DNA of 64,000 nucleotides from Bacteroidales bacterium. Its GTDB lineage: Bacteria; Bacteroidota; Bacteroidia; Bacteroidales; F082. The DNA lies in contig JANJUV010000019.1 of assembly GCA_024710405.1 (NCBI GenBank), positions 186,001-250,000 of the forward strand, written 5' to 3'. Made by a program: the position numbers and the translations under genes. This document shows, one piece after another, positions 47,139 to 55,126 of this stretch. Position 1 is the first letter of the stretch. Every line of letters starts with the position of its first letter. Below the pieces are notes generated by a model. The model was not told the DNA's origin. It saw only the letters and a list, made by a program, of their open reading frames with translations, and made no database searches.

Positions 47139-48434
47139 AGGTAACTTCTCACCGGTAACAACAGTTACCATTTTCTCCGGATCAAGGTATTTAAGGGCGG
47201 TTGTTTTTAGTTCTTCAGATGTTAGTTGCTGAAAACTGTTCAGAATGTTCTTGTAATAATTCATCCCCAAGGCAGAAAAGATCAATGGTCTGAAATTGTC
47301 GGCGAGAGTAAGTGGGCCTTCCAGATTTCTTAAGTAATTACCGCTTAAATAATTACGCACAAGACTCAGCTCATGTTCGGGTATGGGTGTTGTCCTGAGT
47401 TTGTTAATTTCATGTTGTACTTCAGCGAGTGCCGCTGAAGTTACTTCACGGCCAACTTCGCTCGAGATGCTCAGCACACAAGCTTGTTCATATGCTGCCA
47501 GGGAACTGTTGATGCCATAGGTATATCCCTTGTCTTCTCTGATATTGCTCATCAGTCGGGAACCGAAGTAGCCGCCAAGTACGGTATTCAGCATGAGTAG
47601 CGCGGGATAATCAGCATGAAAGCGGTTAATTGTCAGCACTCCCATTTTAAACGCAGACTGCAGTGATCCGGGTTTATCCACCCAATGTATTCCTGTTGCA
47701 AACTGATCACGTGGAGGATCGGGAAATGCCTTGTCGCTTGCGGTGAGCCAATGAGATGAGAATAGTTCAATGAATTGTTTTTCTATGGTTTGATCAACAT
47801 GTCCCGAAAAAATAACTACCGGCTTATTATTCAGGAAGAAATCCTGATGGAACTCAATCAGATCATCACGCCTGAGTGCATCGAAATCGGCTTCGTTGGC
47901 CGTTCTGCCATAAGGGTTGTCGGGTCCGAACACAAGTTCATTAAAAACCCTGTTAGTGATATGTTTAGGTTTCAGACTGTTCACTAAGAACTCTTGTTTC
48001 TGCTGTGTGTTGATGATATGAAATTCCTGTTGGCCAAATACGGGTTCGTAAATGGTTGCTGCAAGCAATGGGAGCAAAAACCTGACATTTTTTTTCAGGG
48101 AAAACAGGGTCAGCACAGCGCGGTCATTATTTGAACTGGTTTCGAGGTAAGCTCCAAAATGATCCAGCCGTTCGGCAATTTTGGATGCCGTCATAGATTT
48201 GGTGCCTTCTTTGAGCATTTTAGCTGTGGTTGAAGCAACCAGTTTTTTGTTCTGATATACACTACCTGCTCTGAAAAGCACGTCAATCTTCACCACATCC
48301 TGCAATTTGTTTTTGAATACATAATAAACCAGACCATTGTTCAAAACTCCTTTTGTAGGTTCGGGCAATTCAGGAGCCTGAATTTTTTTTAATCGGGGTT
48401 GTTTGCTGCGGTTGGGTATGGAGAAATTCTTCAT
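47136..48434 (-). CDS. M16-family peptidase-like protein lacking the zinc motif
   Basis: A 432-residue M16 (pitrilysin/insulinase) family protein. Both M16 halves are recognisable, with GSRLMSNIREDKGYTYGINSSL (the R/Y-loop region) in the second half. The first half has no HxxEH zinc motif: its expected place reads ASTTAKMLKEGTKSM. It is thus the inactive partner of an M16 heterodimer. Its start overlaps the stop of the active subunit gene by 4 bp, so the two products are probably made together. Confidence 0.9.
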   Translation of the reverse strand: MKNFSIPNRSKQPRLKKIQAPELPEPTKGVLNNGLVYYVFKNKLQDVVKIDVLFRAGSVYQNKKLVASTTAKMLKEGTKSMTASKIAERLDHFGAYLETSSNNDRAVLTLFSLKKNVRFLLPLLAATIYEPVFGQQEFHIINTQQKQEFLVNSLKPKHITNRVFNELVFGPDNPYGRTANEADFDALRRDDLIEFHQDFFLNNKPVVIFSGHVDQTIEKQFIELFSSHWLTASDKAFPDPPRDQFATGIHWVDKPGSLQSAFKMGVLTINRFHADYPALLMLNTVLGGYFGSRLMSNIREDKGYTYGINSSLAAYEQACVLSISSEVGREVTSAALAEVQHEINKLRTTPIPEHELSLVRNYLSGNYLRNLEGPLTLADNFRPLIFSALGMNYYKNILNSFQQLTSEELKTTALKYLDPEKMVTVVTGEKLP

Positions 48435-49681
48435 GATACGGATTTATTTGACGAGCAGTAATAGAGTGTGCTGGCGTTGTTCTTTGTAAGGTATTCACGA
48501 GCAACCTCTGAAATGTCCTCAGCAGTAACAGAAGTGTATCGTGCGGGAAGGTGGTTGACCCATGCTGCATCGCCCAGATTTTCGGCAAAAGCCAGATTCA
48601 TGGCTCTGTTGAGGAGCGATATGTTCTCGTAAGCCATATTTGCCAGGGATTTGTTTTTAATTTTTATGAGGTCCTTTTTGTTAGGGGCTGCTTTTCTGAC
48701 AAGGTCAATTTCTCGCCAGATGGCCTCATTGGCTTCATCAATTGAAATACCCGGGTTAAGTCTGCCGCTGATGATCAGAAGTCCGGGATCATGATCTCCG
48801 GTAATGAATGCATTGATTTCACTGAATAGTTTTTTGCGTATTACCAAAGCCTGATAGAGCCGCGACGAATTACCCCACCCCAACAGGTCCGAGAGAAGGT
48901 CGAAGGTGAAATAATCTGCAGCAAATTTTGGCGACATATGAAATGCAATCATCAGGCGGCTGGCCGGAACTTCCCGCTCTACCTTCAGAAACCTGTGTTC
49001 GGTCTGAATCGGTTCAGGGGTTATTTTCCGGCAATGTTTGACGCCGGGCGGAATTCCGGCAAACCATTTCTCGGCCAGTTTCTGCACTTCTTTCAGTTTG
49101 AGGTTGCCGGCTATGCTCACAATGGCGTTTCCGGGATGATAAAATCTTGTGTAAAAATCTTTTACATCATCCATTGTTGCCTGTTCGATGTGAGCAGGCA
49201 TTTTTCCGATCGTTGTCCACTGGTAGGGGTGCACTTTAAATGCCAATGACCTGAGCAGCATCCATATGTCGCCATAGGGTTGATTGAGATAGTTTTGTCT
49301 GAATTCCTCCACTACGACCTGCCGCTGGATTTCGAGGCTTTTTTCCGAAAAAGCAAGCCCGGTCATCCGGTCCGACTCAAGCCAGAATGCTGTTTCTGCG
49401 TTAGCTGAAGGAAGAGTGAGATAATAATTGGTTATGTCGTTATTTGTAAATGCATTGTTGGATCCTCCTGCTTTTTGCAGGGGCTCGTCATATTTAGGAA
49501 TATTTACAGAACCACCAAACATCAGGTGCTCAAATAAATGAGCAAAGCCTGTTTTTTCAGGGTCTTCATCTCGTGAACCCACATCATACACAATATTCAT
49601 GGCGAGCATGGCTGTAGTTTTATCACGATGGACCAAAAACCTTAGGCCGTTATCAAGTGTAAACCGGTCGAATTTCAGCAT
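48431..49681 (-). CDS. M16-family zinc metallopeptidase (active subunit)
   Basis: A 416-residue M16 peptidase. The inverted zinc motif HLFEH lies at residues 48-52, and the downstream Glu ligand in VVVEEFRQN. It lacks a signal peptide, so a cytosolic place is likely. Paired with the motif-less partner encoded directly downstream (4-bp overlap), it probably forms an alpha/beta heterodimer like the mitochondrial processing peptidase and known bacterial two-chain M16 enzymes. Peptides are the likely substrates. The -7 element is at 49698-49705. Confidence 0.92.
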   Translation of the reverse strand: MLKFDRFTLDNGLRFLVHRDKTTAMLAMNIVYDVGSRDEDPEKTGFAHLFEHLMFGGSVNIPKYDEPLQKAGGSNNAFTNNDITNYYLTLPSANAETAFWLESDRMTGLAFSEKSLEIQRQVVVEEFRQNYLNQPYGDIWMLLRSLAFKVHPYQWTTIGKMPAHIEQATMDDVKDFYTRFYHPGNAIVSIAGNLKLKEVQKLAEKWFAGIPPGVKHCRKITPEPIQTEHRFLKVEREVPASRLMIAFHMSPKFAADYFTFDLLSDLLGWGNSSRLYQALVIRKKLFSEINAFITGDHDPGLLIISGRLNPGISIDEANEAIWREIDLVRKAAPNKKDLIKIKNKSLANMAYENISLLNRAMNLAFAENLGDAAWVNHLPARYTSVTAEDISEVAREYLTKNNASTLYYCSSNKSVS

Positions 49682-49697
49682 AGAAAAATTTTGGATG

Positions 49698-49705
49698 CAA
49701 ACCTA
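49698..49705 (-). promoter_or_regulatory. -7 promoter element of the M16 operon
   Basis: TAGGTTTG on the minus strand ends 16 nt before the ATG at 49681. Confidence 0.45.
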
Positions 49706-49786
49706 CAACAGAAAACCAATTGTATTCTCTTAAAATAGCTTAACTATTTTTTTATTCATTTATTGGTTTCGGCCTTGTATTGTTTC

Positions 49787-49794
49787 TATTTTTG
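49787..49794 (+). promoter_or_regulatory. -7 promoter element of the isoprenoid-synthase-like gene
   Basis: TATTTTTG ends 7 nt before the ATG at 49802; the earlier codon at 49763 would lie upstream of the transcript. Confidence 0.5.
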
Positions 49795-49801
49795 GCAGCC
49801 T

Positions 49802-50866
49802 ATGAAACAGCTTACTGTCCAATATGTGTTGTTTTTACCCCGATATATCAGATTTGCTTTATCTGTGCTGTATCAGCAGTGGTTTCTGAAACGCGAGCTG
49901 CTGAACGACATCAGTGGGTTCGTTGCACGGGGTGATGCCACAATTACGGCCAGAGACATCAATAAGATCACAAATTATTACGCATTAGGCGTTCCCGCTG
50001 TCCTTGGAACTATTTTTTCAAGACTTCGCGGAAAACTCCTGACTACCCGCGAACGCAAAGCACTAACTTATCTTGGAGCGATAACCGGGCTGTTTGATGA
50101 TCTGTTCGACCGCTGGAACATTGATCCTTCAAGGATTTATGTATTTATGGACAATCCTGCTTCGATAAAGCCGGAAAATGATTTTGAACGCTTGTTTCTG
50201 CATTGGTATGATACCCGTGCCCTCAGTTATATTACCGATAAGGAAGCATTCAGGGAGGCGTGCACACCGGTGTTTACCGCACAAAAACAAAGTATACTTC
50301 AATTAAGTGGGCATGATACAGATATTGAAAAAATTAAAGAGATAACTTTTTTTAAGGGGGGTGTTTCGGTGCTGTTTTATCGCTCGGCTCTCAGTAAACA
50401 GGCTGATGAGGCGGAAAAAGAGGCTTTGGACAGGGCAGGAGCATTGCTTCAGCTGGGCAATGACATATTTGATGTTTATAAGGACATCAAGGCAGGCGTA
50501 AGGACCTTGGCTACTGAAACCCGAGATATCCGAATACTGAGGGCAGAATTCATGAAACAACTGAACCTTACCTTGCGCAGTTTTTACACACTGAACCGTC
50601 CGAAGGGTAATATTCAATCTGCATTGCATATACTTCTGGTCGGTGTAAGCAGGTGTCTGGTATGCCTCGATCAGTTGCAAAGAATTCAGGATGCAGGAGA
50701 CGGAGTATTCAGGGCGCATTCTTATGACAGAAAACAGCTGATCTGTGATATGGAAAAACCTGTTAATATTACACGGATGTTGATTCATCACTGGTCATTG
50801 CTGCGCTTATCCGTACAACATGCTTATTTCTTACCTTTGTCACCAGAAAACCAGATTAATCTATAA
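49802..50866 (+). CDS. Class I isoprenoid-synthase-fold protein
   Basis: A 354-residue, mainly helical protein with two Asp-rich motifs spaced as in class I terpene synthases and prenyltransferases: DDLFD at residues 99-103 (DDxxD) and GNDIFDVYKD at residues 219-228 (NDxxD-like). Between them lie FFKGG (about 183-187), where related folds have a Lys-containing loop, and several amphipathic helices. It has no signal peptide. It does not resemble the usual FPP/GGPP synthases (no FARM/SARM block), so the reaction could be terpene cyclisation, prenyl transfer or something else. It lies 12 bp before glyA, with its own promoter, and is divergent from the M16 operon. Confidence 0.65.
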   Translation: MKQLTVQYVLFLPRYIRFALSVLYQQWFLKRELLNDISGFVARGDATITARDINKITNYYALGVPAVLGTIFSRLRGKLLTTRERKALTYLGAITGLFDDLFDRWNIDPSRIYVFMDNPASIKPENDFERLFLHWYDTRALSYITDKEAFREACTPVFTAQKQSILQLSGHDTDIEKIKEITFFKGGVSVLFYRSALSKQADEAEKEALDRAGALLQLGNDIFDVYKDIKAGVRTLATETRDIRILRAEFMKQLNLTLRSFYTLNRPKGNIQSALHILLVGVSRCLVCLDQLQRIQDAGDGVFRAHSYDRKQLICDMEKPVNITRMLIHHWSLLRLSVQHAYFLPLSPENQINL

Positions 50867-50878
50867 TTACATTTTTCT

Positions 50879-52159
50879 ATGAAAAGAGACGAAAAAATAT
50901 TTGATCTTATCCGTAAGGAGAAAGAGCGTCAGATGCATGGCGTTGAACTTATTGCGTCTGAAAATTTTGTCAGTGAACAAGTGCTGGAAGCCATGGGGTC
51001 AGTGCTCACAAACAAGTATGCCGAAGGTTATCCCGGAAAGCGGTATTACGGTGGATGCGAAATCGTTGACCAGACCGAGCAGCTTGCCATTGATCGTGCT
51101 ATGGAGCTTTTTGATGCAGAATATGCCAATGTGCAACCCCATTCGGGGGCTCAGGCCAATATGGCTGTTTTCCTGACCTGTTTGAAACCCGGTGACACAT
51201 TTATGGGCCTCGACCTTTCGCATGGCGGACACCTTTCGCATGGCTCACCGGTAAATTCATCAGGCATTCTTTACCGTGCCGTGTCATATGGTGTGGACGA
51301 GTCCACGGGTCTGATCAATTATGACAAGATGGAAGAACTTGCCATGAAAGAAAAACCAAAACTGATCATTGCCGGTGCTTCGGCCTACAGCCGCGACTGG
51401 GATTATGAGCGCATGCGCGATATAGCTGACGAGATCGGAGCCATCCTGATGGCTGATATTTCGCATCCTTCGGGGCTTATTGCCAGAGGATTACTGAACG
51501 ACCCGGTGGAGCATTGCCACATCATTACCACCACAACCCACAAAACCTTGCGCGGACCACGTGGCGGACTTATTGTGATGGGCGAAGACTTTGAAAACCC
51601 ATGGGGTCTGGCCACACCCAAGGGCGAGATCAAAATGATGTCGACCCTGCTCAACTCGGCTGTATTCCCGGGTATTCAGGGTGGACCGCTGGAGCATGTG
51701 ATTGCCAGCAAAGCAGTTGCCTTTGGTGAAGCGCTCACCGATGAATATTTTCAGTATATCCTGCAGGTGAAACGCAATGCCGAAGTGATGGCCAAAGCTT
51801 TTGTCGACCGCGGTTATCATGTTATCTCCGGCGGAACCGACAACCATTTGATGCTGATCGATCTGCGCAGCAAGTTCCCCAATATCACCGGCAAGCAAGC
51901 CGAAAACACACTTGTTTTGTCCGATATCACCATCAACAAGAATATGGTGCCTTTTGACAGCCGTTCGCCTTTCCAGACTTCCGGACTCAGGGTTGGCACA
52001 CCGGCCATTACCACCCGCGGTCTGAGCGAAGAACATATGGAACCTATTGTTGCACTCATAGATGAAGTAATGAGTAACATTGACAACGAACAGGTAATCA
52101 ACAGTGTGAAGGGAAAAGTGAACAGTTTGATGAGTCAGTTTCCGCTTTTCGCCTGGTAG
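50879..52159 (+). CDS. glyA: Serine hydroxymethyltransferase
   Basis: A 426-residue PLP enzyme that interconverts serine and glycine with tetrahydrofolate. The PLP lysine is Lys222 in [14 protein letters not shown], and family segments include [32 protein letters not shown] and the C-terminal [13 protein letters not shown]. Length is normal. It starts 12 bp after the isoprenoid-synthase-like gene, so the two are probably on one transcript. A strong bidirectional terminator follows at 52182-52209. Confidence 0.97.
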   Translation: MKRDEKIFDLIRKEKERQMHGVELIASENFVSEQVLEAMGSVLTNKYAEGYPGKRYYGGCEIVDQTEQLAIDRAMELFDAEYANVQPHSGAQANMAVFLTCLKPGDTFMGLDLSHGGHLSHGSPVNSSGILYRAVSYGVDESTGLINYDKMEELAMKEKPKLIIAGASAYSRDWDYERMRDIADEIGAILMADISHPSGLIARGLLNDPVEHCHIITTTTHKTLRGPRGGLIVMGEDFENPWGLATPKGEIKMMSTLLNSAVFPGIQGGPLEHVIASKAVAFGEALTDEYFQYILQVKRNAEVMAKAFVDRGYHVISGGTDNHLMLIDLRSKFPNITGKQAENTLVLSDITINKNMVPFDSRSPFQTSGLRVGTPAITTRGLSEEHMEPIVALIDEVMSNIDNEQVINSVKGKVNSLMSQFPLFAW

Positions 52160-52181
52160 TTTTGCAACGATTACAAACAAT

Positions 52182-52209
52182 AAAAAAACCGGGTTTCCCC
52201 GGTTTTTTT
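52182..52209. terminator. Bidirectional rho-independent terminator
   Basis: AAAAAAACCGGG (52182-52193) pairs with CCCGGTTTTTTT (52198-52209) around a TTTC loop. It serves glyA and the convergent lipoprotein gene. Confidence 0.93.
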
Positions 52210-52229
52210 ATTGTACGAATTGCAATTAA

Positions 52230-52757
52230 TTATTCAAGTGGATTGGCAGTTACTTTCGTTTCAAATTTTATTTCATATGTAAAAGTAACTCCTTCTTCTG
52301 AAGCCACACCACTGTACACTACTGTGATCGGATTGGGATCTTTGAGAATAGCCTCAAGATTATCATACTGGCTGTCTTCATTACTGTATGTATATTCAAA
52401 TCCCTGAAAGATATCAACGTTATCGGCAGCCATAACAACAGTCGTAAATCCGGGTTTACTGACTTCTACCTTAGAATTAGTAAGAGTAACAGGAGTTGAA
52501 ATGCTGGTAACTTTTCCGGTGATAGCGATTACTTTTACGTCTTTGATCTTGTCAGCATATTTGCTGTAATCAGAATTAGTTTCGGGATCAAGGATGTATG
52601 TTCCGGAGAACGAGTAATTTTTAAGCGCACTTGTCGGGCCAATGTCAAATGAAGAAACGAAATCGGCCAGAAAATCGACGTCGAGCAGTTTTTTGCATCC
52701 GGGAGCCGCAAGCAGCACGAAGGCAAGGATAATGATGGTTTTTGCGGTTGTTTTCAT
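52230..52757 (-). CDS. Putative lipoprotein of unknown function
   Basis: A 175-residue protein with a lipoprotein signal (TIIILAFVLLAAPGC, Cys at about residue 21, then KKLLDVDF). The mature part reads as a beta-sandwich of alternating strands (YSFSGTYILDP, VKVIAITGKVTSISTPVTL, ITVVYSGVASEEGVTFTYEIKFETKV). No family is recognised. It is convergent with glyA across the terminator, with a -7 element about 58 bp upstream. Confidence 0.65.
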   Translation of the reverse strand: MKTTAKTIIILAFVLLAAPGCKKLLDVDFLADFVSSFDIGPTSALKNYSFSGTYILDPETNSDYSKYADKIKDVKVIAITGKVTSISTPVTLTNSKVEVSKPGFTTVVMAADNVDIFQGFEYTYSNEDSQYDNLEAILKDPNPITVVYSGVASEEGVTFTYEIKFETKVTANPLE

Positions 52758-52815
52758 GTGATAAGAGTTTTTGGTGAATGGATAAATAAATTGGTGTTAA
52801 GTCGAAAATATTATG

Positions 52816-52823
52816 CAAACCTA
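52816..52823 (-). promoter_or_regulatory. -7 promoter element of the lipoprotein gene
   Basis: TAGGTTTG on the minus strand, about 58 bp before the ATG at 52757. Confidence 0.4.
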
Positions 52824-52938
52824 AGAAGATTGTACATGCAATTGATGTTAATGATACGTTAAAAATTATGCAATCATCGGATGGGGTATATGGTACATGA
52901 TGGAGTTGTTGTTCTTTTTTTTTTAAGGAGGTTAATCA

Positions 52939-53313
52939 TTAGCTGTTATCAGCAGACAACCAATTCATTGCTTCTTCATTGTTGTAAAAAACCCTGGCAA
53001 GAACACCTCTGTTGTTGGTAACATTCTCCCAAAAAGAAAGTATATCCTGATGACGGCTGTCGGAAACGATAGCAATTTTTCGGATAAATCGAATGTTTTC
53101 AGTCATATATTGCCCCAGCTTGTAAGTCTCAAACAGACTTAAACGATACTCCAGGTTCCGCTCATCACACAAAACACTGGTGCAATTGTGCCTGATTGCT
53201 TCTTCGAGTATTTTATTGTTGTATGCAATTACCTCATTCAGGCCATCATCATAGCCTGAAGCATTGGTTACCAACACATTGCTGGCAGTATGAAACTGGA
53301 TGCTGATTGCCAC
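52939..53313 (-). CDS. Small STAS/SpoIIAA-like protein
   Basis: A 124-residue cytosolic protein with alternating strands and helices (NVLVTNASGYDDGLNEVIAYN, CTSVLCDERNLEYRLS, IRKIAIVSDSRHQDILSFWENV) that resembles the SpoIIAA/STAS fold; the C-terminal ARVFYNNEEAMNWL fits that family's last helix. I cannot assign a function. The start is GTG at 53313, supported by a TATTTTTG -7 element 18 bp upstream; no earlier in-frame start exists after that element. Confidence 0.65.
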   Translation of the reverse strand: MAISIQFHTASNVLVTNASGYDDGLNEVIAYNNKILEEAIRHNCTSVLCDERNLEYRLSLFETYKLGQYMTENIRFIRKIAIVSDSRHQDILSFWENVTNNRGVLARVFYNNEEAMNWLSADNS

Positions 53314-53331
53314 TGTCTGTTGTTATTATTA

Positions 53332-53339
53332 CAAAAATA
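53332..53339 (-). promoter_or_regulatory. -7 promoter element of the STAS-like gene
   Basis: TATTTTTG on the minus strand, 18 nt before the GTG start at 53313. Confidence 0.5.
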
Positions 53340-53365
53340 GGAAATCAAATAGCGTGTAAAAAAAT

Positions 53366-53417
53366 AACACCGCATTTTTTAATACGGTGTTTTTACATCA
53401 GCCTGTTCGACGGGCTG
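53366..53417 (-). terminator. Hairpin pair downstream of the His-rich lipoprotein gene
   Basis: AACACCG (53366-53372) pairs with CGGTGTT (53385-53391) and on the minus strand is followed by a run of Ts. Nearer the gene, CAGCC and GGCTG (53399-53417) form a second short hairpin. Confidence 0.65.
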
Positions 53418-53427
53418 TTAATATTAG

Positions 53428-54021
53428 TTATTCACTTTTGCTGAAAGGCAGCGAGGAGTGGTGCTGTATGATTCTTAATTTGCCATCACGTTTTTTAAAG
53501 CCAAAAGTTTTGTCAACTGTCACCGTGTTGCCATCCGGATCGGTGAAACTGACATTTCCCATATACAGGGCAACATCACCATGGATTTGAATTCCTTTAT
53601 TGTTTTCTCCGGCTGTTGTATAAGTTGCAGTTATCCACGGACGTAGCGCGAAACCTTTGTCATCAGGATAGTTCTCGTTACTTCCGGCAAAATAAGCAAC
53701 AGCACCTACATCAGTAAGCCTGAAGGTTTGGGCTCCAAATGCGAGGGTGGGTTTAAAAAATACTTCACCCGCTTGATAGTCATAAAGTGTGTTGATGGTT
53801 TCGGTCGTTAATCCCATATAATCACCACCTTCGGTATACACTTTTCCAATATTAACAACGGCATCGCACCATGTTTGAAGGGCAGCGTGAACTTCCTCAT
53901 GAGTGATAGAAGGTGTGGTTTCATGTGTGTGATGGGGATGATCATGGGTGTGGGTGTGGCAACCGGCGGCGAAGACGAGCAGAAAAACAAAAAATAACGA
54001 TCGGAACAAGGCTTTTTTCAT
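53428..54021 (-). CDS. His-rich lipoprotein with SnoaL/NTF2-like domain
   Basis: A 197-residue lipoprotein: the signal (SLFFVFLLVFAAGC) ends at Cys 21, and the mature N-terminus is a His-rich tail (HTHTHDHPHHTHE) that could bind divalent metal. The remaining ~150 residues (from HEEVHAALQTWCDAVVNIGKV onward) resemble an NTF2/SnoaL-like fold, and proteins of this sort have sometimes been named phosphoribosyl-AMP cyclohydrolase, a label this sequence does not support. Function unknown. A -7 element lies at 54077-54084. Confidence 0.7.
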   Translation of the reverse strand: MKKALFRSLFFVFLLVFAAGCHTHTHDHPHHTHETTPSITHEEVHAALQTWCDAVVNIGKVYTEGGDYMGLTTETINTLYDYQAGEVFFKPTLAFGAQTFRLTDVGAVAYFAGSNENYPDDKGFALRPWITATYTTAGENNKGIQIHGDVALYMGNVSFTDPDGNTVTVDKTFGFKKRDGKLRIIQHHSSLPFSKSE

Positions 54022-54076
54022 GGGCTTTTTAGTTTTTAAAGATGTTAAACATTTATATCATATACAATTACGGGTT

Positions 54077-54084
54077 CAAATTTA
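54077..54084 (-). promoter_or_regulatory. -7 promoter element of the His-rich lipoprotein gene
   Basis: TAAATTTG on the minus strand, about 55 bp before the ATG at 54021. Confidence 0.4.
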
Positions 54085-54186
54085 GAGAAAAATTTTAATG
54101 TACAAAAGCCTCAGGAGTGGAAAAGTGCCTTGCTTGATGATTTTTCAGCCGAATATTTGATTAAAGTGTGCTCAGATACAGCTGTT

Positions 54187-55086
54187 TTATATGAAAAACA
54201 AGACTACTCCACCCACTGAAATAATGGCGCCCACAATATCAATCCAGCTGATTTTCTGCTTAAAAAGCCATGCTGCCGGAGGGATGATCAGAATAGGCAC
54301 AATAGCCATCAGCGTTGCGGCAATGCCTGTTGAGGTGTGTTTTATGGCTAGCAGTGAGAATGATACACCCAGAAATGGCCCGAAAAAGGATCCAGTAGTG
54401 ATGCCAATCAGTGCCTTTCGGTTTTTAAACGACCTGATGACAACCGGCATATTTCTGCCCAGAGCAATGATGGCAACGAATCCGGCGAAGCCGGCAATGA
54501 TCCGTATTTGTGTGCTGGCAAAGGGATCATACGCCTGCATACCATACTTACTCAATACCAGGCCGCCGGCCTGCCCAAGCACGCCAAGAAATGCGAAAAA
54601 CAAACCTTTAAGCGGGTAATGTAATTTCAGTTTACCGTTTTCGCGGTTTCGGCCGGTGATAGTCATTCCGATTCCGGAAACCGTAAGGAACATGCCAAGC
54701 AGATGTATTGGGGTCATTTGTTCACCAAGTGTCATCCAGCCAAGGAATGCCGTCACTGGCGGCACAAATGTCATCACCAGCATGGCAATCCTAGAGCTGA
54801 TCATTGTGTAGGACTGAAAAAGGAAATAATCCCCAAACACAAAGCCCACCAAGCCCGACAGGCTGAGCCATAACCATGCATGAGATGTGGCATCAACAGG
54901 CAACAGCTGGCCACGGTAAAAGAATGAAAAAACAGAAAGAAATACGAGTGCAAATCCAAGTCTGATAATGTTCACCGACAGCGAGCCAACCATTTTACTC
55001 GCCGACTCAAACGACAATGCCGTGATGGTCCAGAAAACAGCCACAAGCAATGCAGCAATTTCTCCGGTATAGTGATCGGGCAACAT
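54187..55086 (-). CDS. DMT-family transporter (EamA)
   Basis: A 299-residue membrane protein with ten transmembrane helices in two EamA repeats (first repeat residues about 5-140, second about 155-299). The repeat pattern is clear from GLVGFVFGDYFLFQSYTMISSRIAML and GSFFGPFLGVSFSLLAIKHTSTGIAATLM. Such proteins export or import metabolites such as amino acids; the substrate is unknown. It follows the ALDH7 gene by 40 bp and could be the fourth member of that operon. Confidence 0.88.
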   Translation of the reverse strand: MLPDHYTGEIAALLVAVFWTITALSFESASKMVGSLSVNIIRLGFALVFLSVFSFFYRGQLLPVDATSHAWLWLSLSGLVGFVFGDYFLFQSYTMISSRIAMLVMTFVPPVTAFLGWMTLGEQMTPIHLLGMFLTVSGIGMTITGRNRENGKLKLHYPLKGLFFAFLGVLGQAGGLVLSKYGMQAYDPFASTQIRIIAGFAGFVAIIALGRNMPVVIRSFKNRKALIGITTGSFFGPFLGVSFSLLAIKHTSTGIAATLMAIVPILIIPPAAWLFKQKISWIDIVGAIISVGGVVLFFI

Positions 55087-55126
55087 TTCAATTCGTTGTT
55101 TTGGTTAAAGCTAAAAAGAACTTGAC

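Noticed and set aside
50303-50791. Long antisense open frame within the isoprenoid-synthase-like gene
   Set aside because: The plus-strand frame has the Asp motifs, promoter and operon context; the antisense frame shows none.
53428-54021. Phosphoribosyl-AMP cyclohydrolase (HisI)
   Set aside because: Relatives carry this name in some annotations, but the HisI zinc-binding Cys residues and substrate motifs are absent.
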